Assembly (NCBI GenBank): GCA_015178975.1 | Contig: WHVD01000262.1 | Span: forward strand, 22,278 to 86,277 | DNA from: Hysterangium stoloniferum | Lineage: Eukaryota > Basidiomycota > Agaricomycetes > Hysterangiales > Hysterangiaceae | Direction: 5' to 3' | DNA: 64,000 nucleotides | Shown here: positions 31,986 through 41,522 of the stretch, piece after piece | Layout of the letters: each line of letters begins with the position of its first letter | Numbering within the stretch: position 1 is the first letter of the stretch | Notes under the pieces: model-generated | What the model saw: the letters and a program-made list of their open reading frames with translations, nothing else | Told to the model about the DNA's origin: nothing | Databases searched by the model: none | Program-made: the position numbers and the translations under genes

Positions 31986-34900
31986 CTAAGTCCTTATACC
32001 CATTCCATCACGGCAAAATTGAACCTTGGGAGTAGATAGAGGCTTGGTTAGAATATCTGCAATTTGTTCTGCAGTAGGAATATAGGAAGGAGCAATACAC
32101 TTGGCATTTACAGCATCCCTAAGCCAATAGTAGCGCAGGTCAAGATGTTTCATCCTTCCATGATGCTCAGGGTTCTTAGCAACACTGATGGCAGACTGGT
32201 TGTCAATGTGTAGAGTGGAGGGTTGATCAACTTGGTAGCCAAATTCACCTAGGATTTGCCGCATCCAGGCAATCTCCTTGCCAGCTTCTACAGCAGAGAC
32301 AAATTCTGCTTCAGTTGTAGAAAGTGTGACAATACTTTGCAGTTTACTACTCCAGCCAATAGCACCTCCAGCCATCATAGTCACATAACCCCCAGTGGAT
32401 CTTCCAGAATCAATACAATCACCATGAGCAGCATCAGTGTATGTGGTGAATAATTCAGAGCCACATTTGCCAGAGTAATGCAACTTGTAATCCAGTGTAC
32501 CTTTTAGGTATCTGAACAAGTGCTTCACTGCTGTCCAATGCTTTGGTCCAGGATTGCCATTAAAACGTGCCAAGTAGGACACAGTATAAGCAATATCTGG
32601 ACGGGTCATAGTAGCCAGATATTGTAAAGACCCAACAGCACTGAGATAAGGAACACTACGCATGAAATCCACCTCTGCAGCATTCTCAGGACCCATTTCT
32701 TTGGAAAGAGATGTACCAGGTGTCATAGGTGTGAGAACTGGATGACAGTCAGACATGTTATAACGCTCAAGCATGTTGAGGATAAACTGTCGCTGATCAA
32801 GAGTAAGGAGACGCTTAGAGCGATCTCTGCCAACTCCCACACCAAGTAAATAAACAGTGGGTCCAAGATCACGGCATTTGAAATGCAGGGACAATTGCTT
32901 GACAGCTTTGTCAATGGCAAGAGTGGACTTGGATGCAAATGTAATATCATCAATGTAAATGGGTACAAAGATCTTGACCTCTCCATTTGAATAAATGTAA
33001 ACAGAGGTATCAGATTCAATTCGTTTGAACTCCATTTCAGTAAGTGCACCATGTAATTTGATGTTCCATTGACGAGATCCCTGCTTGAGACCATAAAGTG
33101 ATTTCAAGAGTCTGAGAACCTTATTAGGACCTCCTTGATGGAAGCCTTCAGGTTGTCTCATATAAATTGTCTCATCAAGGTCACCATGAGTGAAAGCGGC
33201 AGAAATATCAACAGAGCGCAAGTCCATGTCTTCAATGGCAGCTAGGGCCAGAATCAAACGCAGAGTGGCAGGTCTAAAAGTAGGTGCAAACACTTCATTA
33301 TAGTCAATGCCAGGACGTTGTGAGTATCCTTTGGCAACAAGACGAGCTTTATAACGCTCAATTGTGCCATCTGCATTGTGTTTGACTTTAAATACCCAAC
33401 CAGAACCAATTGCCTTTGCACCAACTGGAAGATCAACAAGTTCCCATGTCTTGTTCTCTACCAGTGTACTATACTCTGCATTGATAGCTTCTTGCCATTT
33501 ATCTGCATCATCACCTTTCATAGCCTGCTTGTAGTTTTGTGGATCAGCAGTTGAAGCTGTTCCAACAAACTGTACTTCCTCATAATCAATGTCTTCATCA
33601 TCATCTTCAGCTAGAGCTGGAGCTGGTTGTACCTTCCACCATTCACCAGGTTGCTTTGGAACACGCTGAGAGCGACGAAGCTGTGGTTCTGGTGCAGGTG
33701 GAGGAGGTAGTTGAATGGGTTCAGGAAGTGCAGGAATCTGAGCAGGAGGTGCAGGAATCTGAACAGGAGGTGCAGGAATATAAGCAGGAGGTGCAGGAAT
33801 ATGAGTAGGAGGGACAGAAATATCATTATCCCCCTCTACTTCTGGCACAAATAAAGGAATGTCAGAGTTTGGTATATTTGGGAAAAGCCTAATATTAGGC
33901 ATTGGTCCAGTAGTAGATAGACCAGGAAAATGGCGTTCATCAAATACAGCCCGTTCAGAAATGATAAACTTCTTTGTAACAGGGTTGTAGAATTGCCAAC
34001 CTTTGTATCCCACAGGATAGCCTAGAAAGAGGCATTTCTCCATGTGCGACTGAAGTGACTTCCTTTTGTCCTTTTGAATGTAAACATAGGCAGTACACCC
34101 CCACACTCGCAAGTTGCTCACATCTGGTTTCTGCTTGTACCATTGCTCATAGGGTGTAGTTTTAGGCAATGGTGCAGTAGGCAGACGATTCCATACATAG
34201 ACATAAGATGTCACAGCATGGTTCCAGAAAGAAGCAGGCATACGCGCCTCATGCATCATGGCAGTGACATGATCAGCCATAGTGCGATTGGCTCTTTCTG
34301 CAACTCCATTCTGTTGAGGGCGATTGCGAGTAGTATGGCGGCGTACTATTCCACATTCATCTGTAAACTTGATAAAGGCATTTGACATATACTCCCCCCC
34401 TTTGTCATCCTGTAGAGCTTTGACCTTGCAACCCAGAAGATTCTCAGCATAAGCTTTGTATCTCCTGAATGCTTCAAATGCATCACTCTTCCGTTTCAAG
34501 AACAGAACAGCTCGCAACTTGGTGCAATCATCAATAAAGGTTATCCAGTAGTGGTAACCCTCAGTTGTTTGCACAGGAAGTGGTCCATGTAGATCACTAT
34601 GAATAAGTTCAAGTGGTGTCTGAGAATGACTTGGTGAGATAGGGAATGGACTAGCAGTCATTTTGCCAGCAAGGCAAGGTTCACAGATAGGATCAGGTTG
34701 TTCCTTTGAGTCAAGGTTTAAGCCAACCACCAATCCTTCTCTGATCATCTTCTGGACATCAGCATAGCTGTGGTGTCCAAGACGGCGATGCCAGAGATTG
34801 ATATCAAAGGGAAGGGTGGAGACAGCACCAGCTTGCTCAATAATAGGTGCAGTGACACCATTGAGGATACCTGCATTCTGTGCAGTAACTCTGGCTGTAA

Positions 34901-36113
34901 ACATAGTCTGTCCAGAGTGTTTGAAATGCATTGTTGTTCGATCAATGTGTATGAGTAATCCTTTGTGCCTTGTGAGATAAAGACAAGACAGTAGGTTACT
35001 GTGCAGTTGTGGTACATGCAAAACTCTTGTAAGCTCCACAGATCGCGATTTCCTTCCATTTATAACTGGGTTGAATACCACAGAACCAACTCCTGCAGAG
35101 TAGATAACAGTGTGATCTGCTAACTTGATTGGGACACATAATGGTGTGTAGTTACGCAGCCAATGACTATGAGGAGTCATATGACTACTAGCACCTGTAT
35201 CAGCAAGCCAATCATAGTCAGAACCATTCTGCAGGGTGGAGGAATCGGATGAGGAGAAAGCAAGTGCATTTCCAGTATATTCAACATTGTTCTGAGACAT
35301 TGTCTTCTGAGGCCTATTTGGCTTCTTCTTCCCTTTAGCACGATTGGTAAGGACACTCTCCTGTGCTTCCTGCTGCTTCTTAATGAAGCGATGACACTTG
35401 TCCATAGTATGGTTGGTCATAGAGCAGAAAGTACATTTGAGAAATGCAGTGGATGCATTGCCCTTTACAGTAAGTGCAGATGCAACTGCAGGAGCTTGTG
35501 AAGCCCGATGACGGCGTTGTGACTCTTCTGTGACAAAAGCTTGTTGGATAGTAGCCTTGTCCAGCTTGTCCATCAGAAGGAGAGAAGAGGCAAAGTTGTC
35601 AAACTGCTCAGGAAGTGCCCTGATCATTGCCATTGATGCAAGTTCCTCATCAAGTTTGGCAAGATCAAAATTCAATGGGCGCAGATCCTGGATGGCACGG
35701 ATGGCTAGATCCACCCGATTCATCAGAGTTTGCAAATTCTCATTCTCTTCCTTTCTGATGGAGAAGAGATCATCATACGCATTGAAGCGCATGCCAGGGC
35801 GCTTCTGCAAGTGTACATCACACAGACTGGTCCACATCTTGACCGGATCACCCTCAATCCCTTTAAGATGAATCTTTTGATCATCCTCAACACTCAAGTA
35901 CATCCAACCTGCTGCTTTGTCTAACTTGAGAGCCCAAGCATCAAATGCAGTTTGCTGAGCCTCTGTGGGAGATGAGGATAGTGCAGGTGCAATGGAGGTG
36001 GCCTCAACAATGCGCCAGACACCCTGGGCACGAAGCCAAGCCTGCATCTCACCAGACCAGGTGTTGTAGTTATGAGAGTTGAGTTTAGGGAATTGGGGGA
36101 TGGAAGATGACAT
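31986..36113 (-). CDS. gag-pol: Cop1-E Gag-Pol polyprotein (1,375 aa)
   Basis: The start is ATG at 36113 (MSSSIPQFPK); an upstream in-frame TTG is less likely because Cop1-A and Cop1-D start at the same ATG. Gag is ~1-225; CCHC knuckle CTFCSMTNHTMDKC 227-240; protease D-T-G 305-307; pre-integrase H-H-C-C 442-480; integrase Asp 507, Asp ~569, Glu ~606; proline repeat 769-800; RT ~850-1130 with YIDD 1053-1056; RNase H Asp ~1226, Glu ~1268, Asp ~1303. All catalytic residues are present and no stop occurs. No frameshift separates Gag and Pol, as is usual for many Copia elements, so another way of making excess Gag would be needed. It ends DGMGIRT, about 95 bp before the 3' LTR, with a (GA)n tract between. 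Confidence 0.96.
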   Translation of the reverse strand: MSSSIPQFPKLNSHNYNTWSGEMQAWLRAQGVWRIVEATSIAPALSSSPTEAQQTAFDAWALKLDKAAGWMYLSVEDDQKIHLKGIEGDPVKMWTSLCDVHLQKRPGMRFNAYDDLFSIRKEENENLQTLMNRVDLAIRAIQDLRPLNFDLAKLDEELASMAMIRALPEQFDNFASSLLLMDKLDKATIQQAFVTEESQRRHRASQAPAVASALTVKGNASTAFLKCTFCSMTNHTMDKCHRFIKKQQEAQESVLTNRAKGKKKPNRPQKTMSQNNVEYTGNALAFSSSDSSTLQNGSDYDWLADTGASSHMTPHSHWLRNYTPLCVPIKLADHTVIYSAGVGSVVFNPVINGRKSRSVELTRVLHVPQLHSNLLSCLYLTRHKGLLIHIDRTTMHFKHSGQTMFTARVTAQNAGILNGVTAPIIEQAGAVSTLPFDINLWHRRLGHHSYADVQKMIREGLVVGLNLDSKEQPDPICEPCLAGKMTASPFPISPSHSQTPLELIHSDLHGPLPVQTTEGYHYWITFIDDCTKLRAVLFLKRKSDAFEAFRRYKAYAENLLGCKVKALQDDKGGEYMSNAFIKFTDECGIVRRHTTRNRPQQNGVAERANRTMADHVTAMMHEARMPASFWNHAVTSYVYVWNRLPTAPLPKTTPYEQWYKQKPDVSNLRVWGCTAYVYIQKDKRKSLQSHMEKCLFLGYPVGYKGWQFYNPVTKKFIISERAVFDERHFPGLSTTGPMPNIRLFPNIPNSDIPLFVPEVEGDNDISVPPTHIPAPPAYIPAPPVQIPAPPAQIPALPEPIQLPPPPAPEPQLRRSQRVPKQPGEWWKVQPAPALAEDDDEDIDYEEVQFVGTASTADPQNYKQAMKGDDADKWQEAINAEYSTLVENKTWELVDLPVGAKAIGSGWVFKVKHNADGTIERYKARLVAKGYSQRPGIDYNEVFAPTFRPATLRLILALAAIEDMDLRSVDISAAFTHGDLDETIYMRQPEGFHQGGPNKVLRLLKSLYGLKQGSRQWNIKLHGALTEMEFKRIESDTSVYIYSNGEVKIFVPIYIDDITFASKSTLAIDKAVKQLSLHFKCRDLGPTVYLLGVGVGRDRSKRLLTLDQRQFILNMLERYNMSDCHPVLTPMTPGTSLSKEMGPENAAEVDFMRSVPYLSAVGSLQYLATMTRPDIAYTVSYLARFNGNPGPKHWTAVKHLFRYLKGTLDYKLHYSGKCGSELFTTYTDAAHGDCIDSGRSTGGYVTMMAGGAIGWSSKLQSIVTLSTTEAEFVSAVEAGKEIAWMRQILGEFGYQVDQPSTLHIDNQSAISVAKNPEHHGRMKHLDLRYYWLRDAVNAKCIAPSYIPTAEQIADILTKPLSTPKVQFCRDGMGIRT

Positions 36114-36355
36114 TGTAGTATACACAGAGCAAACTCGCAAAGAAGTTCAGAAAAAAGGTATTTAACTCGAGGTCCAGACGGTAGTCTCGAGGGAAACTCA
36201 GCCTTAGTGGCGTACAAGTTCCTCCCTACTAGCAACAGCAATAAGGCTGGGCCTGGCAGGGGAATATAAAAGTATAGGCTGAAACTTACTCAAAAGAAGC
36301 GAGTTTGCAAAACGTTATACTGTACTAGAGCGCTTAGAGCGCGGGGCCCATAACC

Positions 36356-36704
36356 TGTTAAATGTGACCTGTGACTTACTGTGACACGTGACACACACAA
36401 GTCTGAGGAAAGTTGTTACTATTCAGGTCACTAACTACAAGCTTATATATGTTATACATCAGTAGGCTTGTCAGCTGTCATAAGTGACAGCTGGTTGACA
36501 GCTGGTTGACAGCTGTCATAAGTGACAGCTGATTGACAGCTTGAATGGAAACTGACAGCTGATTGACAGCTGGAATACAAAGTGACAGCTGATTGACAGC
36601 TGTCATGGGAAATGAACTGGGAATACCCTGGAACATGCTGGAAGCTTCTAGAAGGTTCTAGAAGGTTCCAGAAGGTTTTGGAGACAGTGGAGGCAGTTTT
36701 AACA
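36356..36704 (-). repeat. Cop1-E 5' LTR (LTR-A, A11)
   Basis: 349 bp promoter-bearing LTR. On the minus strand, in order: heat-shock element, CAGCTG repeats, TATATAAG (36442-36449), CACGTG, end TTTAACA, then the primer site. Confidence 0.95.
36641..36673 (-). promoter_or_regulatory. Seven-unit heat-shock element in LTR-A
   Basis: 33 bp made only of alternating TTC and GAA triplets, each separated by exactly 2 bp: seven contiguous units on the minus strand. This is the binding pattern of heat-shock factor trimers (three units already suffice). It lies about 190 bp upstream of the TATA box. It is present in most LTR-A copies (for example 17048-17080, 29201-29233) and shortened in A14. Confidence 0.8.
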
Positions 36705-38571
36705 CCTCCTGCTCAGATTCCTGCACTTCCTGAACCCATTCAACTACCTCCTCCACCTGCACCAGAACCACAGCTTCGTCGCTCTCAGCGTGTTCCAAAG
36801 CAACCTGGTGAATGGTGGAAGGTACAACCAGCTCCAGCTCTAGCTGAAGATGATGATGAGGACATTGATTATGAGGAAGTACAGTTTGTTGGAACAGCTT
36901 CAACTGCTGATCCACAAAACTACAAGCAGGCTATGAAAGGTGATGATGCAGATAAATGGCAAGAGGCTATAAATGCAGAGTACAATACACTGGTAGAAAA
37001 CAAGACATGGGAACTTGTTGACCTCCCAGTTGGTGCAAAGGCAATTGGTTCGGGTTGGGTGTTTAAAGTCAAACACAATGCAGATGGCACCATTGAGCGT
37101 TATAAAGCTCGTCTTGTTGCCAAAGGATACTCACAACGTCCTGGCATTGACTACAATGAAGTGTTTGCACCTACTTTTAGACCTGCCACTCTGCGTTTGA
37201 TTCTGGCCCTAGCTGCCATTGAAGACATGGACTTGCGCTCTGTTGACATTTCTGCTGCTTTCACCCATGGTGACCTTGATGAGACAATCTATATGAGACA
37301 ACCTGAAGGCTTCCATCAAGGAGGTCCTAATACGGTTCTCAGACTCTTGAAATCACTTTATGGTCTCAAGCAGGGATCTCGTCAATGGAACATCAAGTTA
37401 CATGGTGCACTTACTGAAATGGAGTTCAAACGAATTGAATCTGATACCTCTGTTTACATTTATTCAAATGGAGAGGTGAAGATCTTTGTACCCATTTACA
37501 TTGATGATATTACATTTGCATCCAAGTCCACTCTTGCCATTGACAAAGCTGTCAAGCAATTGTCCCTGCATTTCAAATGCCGTGATCTTGGACCCACTGT
37601 TTATTTACTTGGTGTAGGAGTTGGCAGAGATCGCTCTAAGCGTCTCCTTACTCTTGATCAGCGACAATTTATTCTCAACATGCTTGAGCGTTATAACATG
37701 TCTGACTGTCATCCAGTTCTCACACCTATGACACCTGGTACATCTCTTTCCAAAGAAATGGGTCCTGAGAATGCTGCAGAGGTGGATTTCATGCATAGTG
37801 TTCCTTATCTCAGTGCTGTTGGGTCTTTACAATACCTGGCTACTATGACCCGTCCAGATATTGCTTATACTGTGTCCTACTTGGCACGTTTTAATTGCAA
37901 TCCTGGACCAAAGCATTGGACAGCAGTGAAGCACTTGTTCAGATACCTAAAAGGTACACTGGATTACAAGTTGCATTACTCTGGTAAATGTGGCTCTGAA
38001 TTATTCACCACATACACTGATGCTGCTCATGGTGATTGTATTGATTCTGGAAGATCCACTGGGGGTTATGTGACTATGATGGCTGGAGGTGCTATTGGCT
38101 GGAGTAGTAAACTGCAAAGTATTGTCACACTTTCTACAACTGAAGCAGAATTTGTCTCTGCTGTAGAAGCTGGCAAGGAGATTGCCTGGATGCGGCAAAT
38201 CCTAGGTGAATTTGGCTACCAAGTTGATCAACCCTCCACTCTACACATTGACAACCAGTCTGCCATCAGTGTTGCTAAGAACCCTGAGCATCATGGAAGG
38301 ATGAAACATCTTGACCTGCGCTACTATTGGCTTAGGGATGCTGTAAATGCCAAGTGTATTGCTCCTTCCTATGTTCCTACTGCAGAACAACTTGCAGATA
38401 TTCTAACGAAACCTCTATCCACTCCAAAAGTTCAATTTTGTTGTGCTGGAATGGGTATAAGGACTTAGTTTCTTGTTTTCTTTCTTACTCTCTGTAGTTT
38501 AGCAAAGTCTCTCTCTCTCTCTCTCTCTCTCTGTTTCTTTTTCTTTGGAGACATGTGAGATCAGGGGGGTC

Positions 38572-38909
38572 TGTTAAAACTGCCTCCACTGTCTCCAAAA
38601 CCTTCTGGAACCTTCTAGAACCTTCTAGAAGCTTCCAGCATGTTCCAGGGTATTCCCAGATCATTTCCCATGACAGCTGTCAATCAGCTGTCACTTTGTA
38701 TTCCAGCTGTCAATCAGCTGTCAGTTTCCATTCAAGCTGTCAATCAGCTGTCACTTATGACAGCTGTCAACCAGCTGTCACTTATGACAGCTGACAAGCC
38801 TACTGATGTATAACATATATAAGCTTGTAGTTAGTGACCTGAATAGTAACAACTTTCCTCAGACTTGTGTGTGTCATGTGTCACAGTAAGTCACAGGTCA
38901 CATTTAACA
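38572..38909 (+). repeat. Cop1-D 3' LTR (LTR-A, A12)
   Basis: 338 bp, directly after the polypurine tract TCAGGGGGGTC. Followed without a gap by Cop1-F RT sequence. Confidence 0.92.
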
Positions 38910-39124
38910 GCTTTCACCCATGGTGACCTTGATGAGACAATCTATATGAGACAACCTGAAGGCTTCCATCTGTTAGAAATGGGAAAATACAATATCTATA
39001 TGTGACAAACTGTTATAAGACCCAGGCTTGCCATCAGTTATATAAGCTGTTATAAGAGCACAAGTTGGCATCATAAGTCCTTATATATATGTATATATAA
39101 TCCATCATATAATACTAGACTATA

Positions 39125-39198
39125 GGTCCAGTAGCTCAGTGGTTAAGAGTACCTGCATATAAAGCCAGGAGGTCCTTGGTTCAATCCCAGGCTGGGTC
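39125..39198 (+). tRNA. tRNA-like unit in T6
   Basis: Same unit as T2; one change (GAGT for GAGC) weakens the D stem. Confidence 0.72.
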
Positions 39199-39441
39199 AA
39201 TTCTTTTCTATGCCTTTAACAGGTTATGGGCCCCGTTCGCTTGGTGCGCTGCATAGGGTATAGACTAGATATTGATTTCAGGGGAAGTGTTAGAAATGGG
39301 AAAATACAATATCTATATGTGACAAACTGTTATAAGACCCAGGCTTGCCATCAGTTATATAAGCTGTTATAAGAGCACAAGTTGGCATCATAAGTCCTTA
39401 TATATATGTATATATAATCCATCATATAATACTAGACTATA

Positions 39442-39515
39442 GGTCCAGTAGCTCAGTGGTTAAGAGTACCTGCATATAAAGCCAGGAGGTCCTTGGTTCA
39501 ATCCCAGGCTGGGTC
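39442..39515 (+). tRNA. tRNA-like unit in T7
   Basis: Same as the T6 unit, including the GAGT change, as expected for LTRs of one insertion. Confidence 0.72.
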
Positions 39516-41059
39516 AATTCTTTTCTATGCCTTTAACACCATCAAGGAGGTCCTAATAAGGTTCTCAGACTCTTGAAATCACTTTATGGTCTCAAGCAGG
39601 GATCTCGTCAATGGAACATCAAGTTACATGGTGCACTTACTGAAATGGAGTTCAAACGAATTGAATCTGATACCTCTGTTTACATTTATTCAAATGGAGA
39701 GGTGAAGATCTTTGTACCCATTTACATTGATGATATTACATTTGCATCCAAGTCCACTCTTGCCATTGACAAAGCTGTCAAGCAATTGTCCCTGCATTTC
39801 AAATGCCGTGATCTTGGACCCACTGTTTATTTACTTGGTGTAGGAGTTGGCAGAGATCGCTCTAAGCGTCTCCTTACTCTTGATCAGCGACAATTTATTC
39901 TCAACATGCTTGAGCGTTATAACATGTCTGACTGTCATCCAGTTCTCACACCTATGACACCTGGTACATCTCTTTCCAAAGAAATGGGTCCTGAGAATGC
40001 TGCAGAGGTGGATTTCATGCATAGTGTTCCTTATCTCAGTGCTGTTGGGTCTTTACAATACCTGGCTACTATGACCCGTCCAGATATTGCTTATACTGTG
40101 TCCTACTTGGCACGTTTTAATTGCAATCCTGGACCCAAGCATTGGACAGCAGTGAAGCACTTGTTCAGATACCTAAAAGGTACACTGGATTACAAGTTGC
40201 ATTACTCTGGTAAATGTGGCTCTGAATTATTCACCACATACACTGATGCTGCTCATGGTGATTGTATTGATTCTGGAAGATCCACTGGGGGTTATGTGAC
40301 TATGATGGCTGGAGGTGCTATTGGCTGGAGTAGTAAACTGCAAAGTATTGTCACACTTTCTACAACTGAAGCAGAATTTGTCTCTGCTGTAGAAGCTGGC
40401 AAGGAGATTGCCTGGATGCGGCAAATCCTAGGTGAATTTGGCTACCAAGTTGATCAACCCTCCACTCTACACATTGACAACCAGTCTGCCATCAGTGTTG
40501 CTAAGAACCCTGAGCATCATGGAAGGATGAAACATCTTGACCTGCGCTACTATTGGCTTAGGGATGCTGTAAATGCCAAGTGTATTGCTCCTTCCTATAT
40601 TCCTACTGCAGAACAAATTGCAGATATTCTAACCAAGCCTCTATCTACTCCCAAGGTTCAATTTTGCCGTGATGGAATGGGTATAAGGACTTAGTTTCTT
40701 GTTTTCTTTCTTACTCTCTGTAGTTTAGCAAAGTCTCTCTCTCTGTCTCTCTCTCTGTTTCTTTTTCTTTGGAGACATGTGAGATCAGGGGGGTCTGTTA
40801 AAACTGCCTCCACTGTCTCCAAGACCTTCTGGAACCTTCTAGAACCTTCTAGAAGCTTCCAGCATGTTCCAGAGTATTCCCAGTTCATTTCCCATGACAG
40901 CTGTCTGTTAGAAATGGGAAAATACAATATCTATATGTGACAGACTGTTATAAGACCCAGGTTTGCCATCAGTTATATAAACTGTTATAAGAGCACAAGT
41001 TGGCAACATAAGTCCTTATATATATGTATATATAATCCATCATATAATACTAGACTATA

Positions 41060-41133
41060 GGTCCAGTAGCTCAGTGGTTAAGAGCACCTGCATATAAAGC
41101 CAGGAGGTCCTTGGTTCAATCCCAGGCTGGGTC
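41060..41133 (+). tRNA. tRNA-like unit in T8
   Basis: Same unit as T2; both boxes intact. Confidence 0.74.
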
Positions 41134-41378
41134 AATTCTTTTCTATACCTTTAACAGGTTATGGGCCCCGTGAGCTTGGTGCGCTGCATAGGGTATAGAC
41201 TAGATATTGATTTCAGGGGAAGTGTTAGAAATGGGAAAATACAATATCTATATGTGACAGACTGTTATAAGACCCAGGTTTGCCATCAGTTATATAAACT
41301 GTTATAAGAGCACAAGTTGGCAACATAAGTCCTTATATATATATATATATATAATCCATCATATAATACTAGACTATA

Positions 41379-41452
41379 GGTCCAGTAGCTCAGTGGTTAA
41401 AAGCACCTGCATATAAAGCCAGGAGGTCCTTGGTTCAATCCTAGGCTGGGTC
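41379..41452 (+). tRNA. tRNA-like unit in T9
   Basis: Same unit with two changes: AAAAGC in the D arm and TAGGC for CAGGC at the T-stem end, which alters the B box (GGTTCAATCCT). Probably a decayed Pol III site. Confidence 0.68.
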
Positions 41453-41475
41453 AATTCTTTTCTATGTCTTTAACA

Positions 41476-41522
41476 GATATTCTTCGTATATAGAACGGTT
41501 AGAACTTCCACCACTCTTCATA
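41476..41522 (-). repeat. LTR-K end fragment
   Basis: 47 bp matching the reverse complement of the LTR-K left end at 56208 (GAAGTTCTAACCGTTCTATA). It abuts Chromo-C2 at CTGATGATTC. Confidence 0.75.

Larger units (their letters stand above)
31542..36704 (-). mobile_element. Cop1-E: complete, apparently intact Ty1/Copia element
   Basis: 5,163 bp with 349-bp LTRs (31542-31890 and 36356-36704) in which I find no difference by eye, and perfect TSD CCTCC (31537-31541, 36705-36709). Primer site, polypurine tract (GGGGGGTC) and one uninterrupted gag-pol ORF are present. This is the best candidate in the window for an autonomous, recently moved element, and a possible donor of proteins to TRIM-T and the gag-deleted Cop1 copies. 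Confidence 0.95.
29761..38468 (+). pseudogene. gag-pol: Cop1-D gag-less pol, split by Cop1-E
   Basis: The ATG is 29761 (MPSSIPQFPKVNQTKGKK). Gag residues ~12 to ~220 are absent, and in their place is a copy of the post-knuckle linker, then the knuckle CAFCSMTNHTMDKC and the linker again. Protease, integrase, RT (YIDDITFAS) and RNase H follow. The frame runs 29761-31541 and 36710-38468. Joined at the CCTCC duplication these give 3,540 nt, an exact multiple of three, so the ORF was open before Cop1-E landed in its proline repeat. Confidence 0.9.
29170..38909 (+). mobile_element. Cop1-D: gag-deleted Copia element hosting Cop1-E
   Basis: 5' LTR-A A9 (29170-29518), leader, gag-less ORF, polypurine tract, 3' LTR-A A12 (38572-38909). 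Cop1-E is inserted at 31542-36704. Outer pentamers disagree (CCATG left, GCTTT right) and the LTRs differ by an 11-bp unit (349 versus 338 bp), so the two ends come from different insertions joined by recombination. Confidence 0.9.
38971..39538 (+). mobile_element. TRIM-T copy T6/T7, complete with matching TSD
   Basis: LTR-T 38971-39221, 66-bp interior (primer site plus polypurine tract), LTR-T 39288-39538, bracketed by CCATC (38966-38970, 39539-39543). Total 568 bp. The cleanest reference copy: it proves that the two-LTR form integrates as a retrotransposon. Target: Cop1-F RT. Confidence 0.95.
38910..40694 (+). pseudogene. pol: Cop1-F RT and RNase H (5'-truncated)
   Basis: 20 codons (38911-38970) precede the TRIM; the frame resumes at 39544 and is open to the stop at 40694. 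RT active site YIDDITFAS, then RNase H TYTDAAHGDCIDSGRSTGGYV, STTEAEFVSA and HIDNQSAISV. Catalytic residues are intact, but Gag, protease, integrase and the first part of RT are missing, so it cannot act alone. Confidence 0.9.
38910..40905 (+). mobile_element. Cop1-F: 3' fragment of a Copia element
   Basis: RT from AFTHGDLDETIYMRQ onward, RNase H, (TC)n tract and the first 110 bp of the 3' LTR-A (A13, 40796-40905), which is then cut by TRIM-T8. Interrupted by TRIM T6/T7. Nearly the same DNA as Cop1-D and Cop1-E. Confidence 0.9.
40906..41475 (+). mobile_element. TRIM-T copy T8/T9, two LTRs, mismatched flanks
   Basis: LTR-T 40906-41156, interior 41157-41222, LTR-T 41223-41475 (253 bp, longer AT run). 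The left flank CTGTC lies in LTR A13 and the right flank GATAT lies in an LTR-K end. The pentamers disagree and neither host sequence continues on the other side, so this copy marks a recombination or deletion junction. Confidence 0.92.

Noticed and set aside
32256..32453. Open stretches opposite Copia RNase H (also 38001-38198, 40227-40424)
   Set aside because: They are mirror readings of conserved RNase H codons and repeat only because the element repeats.
36114..36140. Nine extra N-terminal residues for Cop1-E Gag from an upstream TTG
   Set aside because: Cop1-A and Cop1-D have their ATG at the equivalent of 36113, and the extra codons are not otherwise supported.
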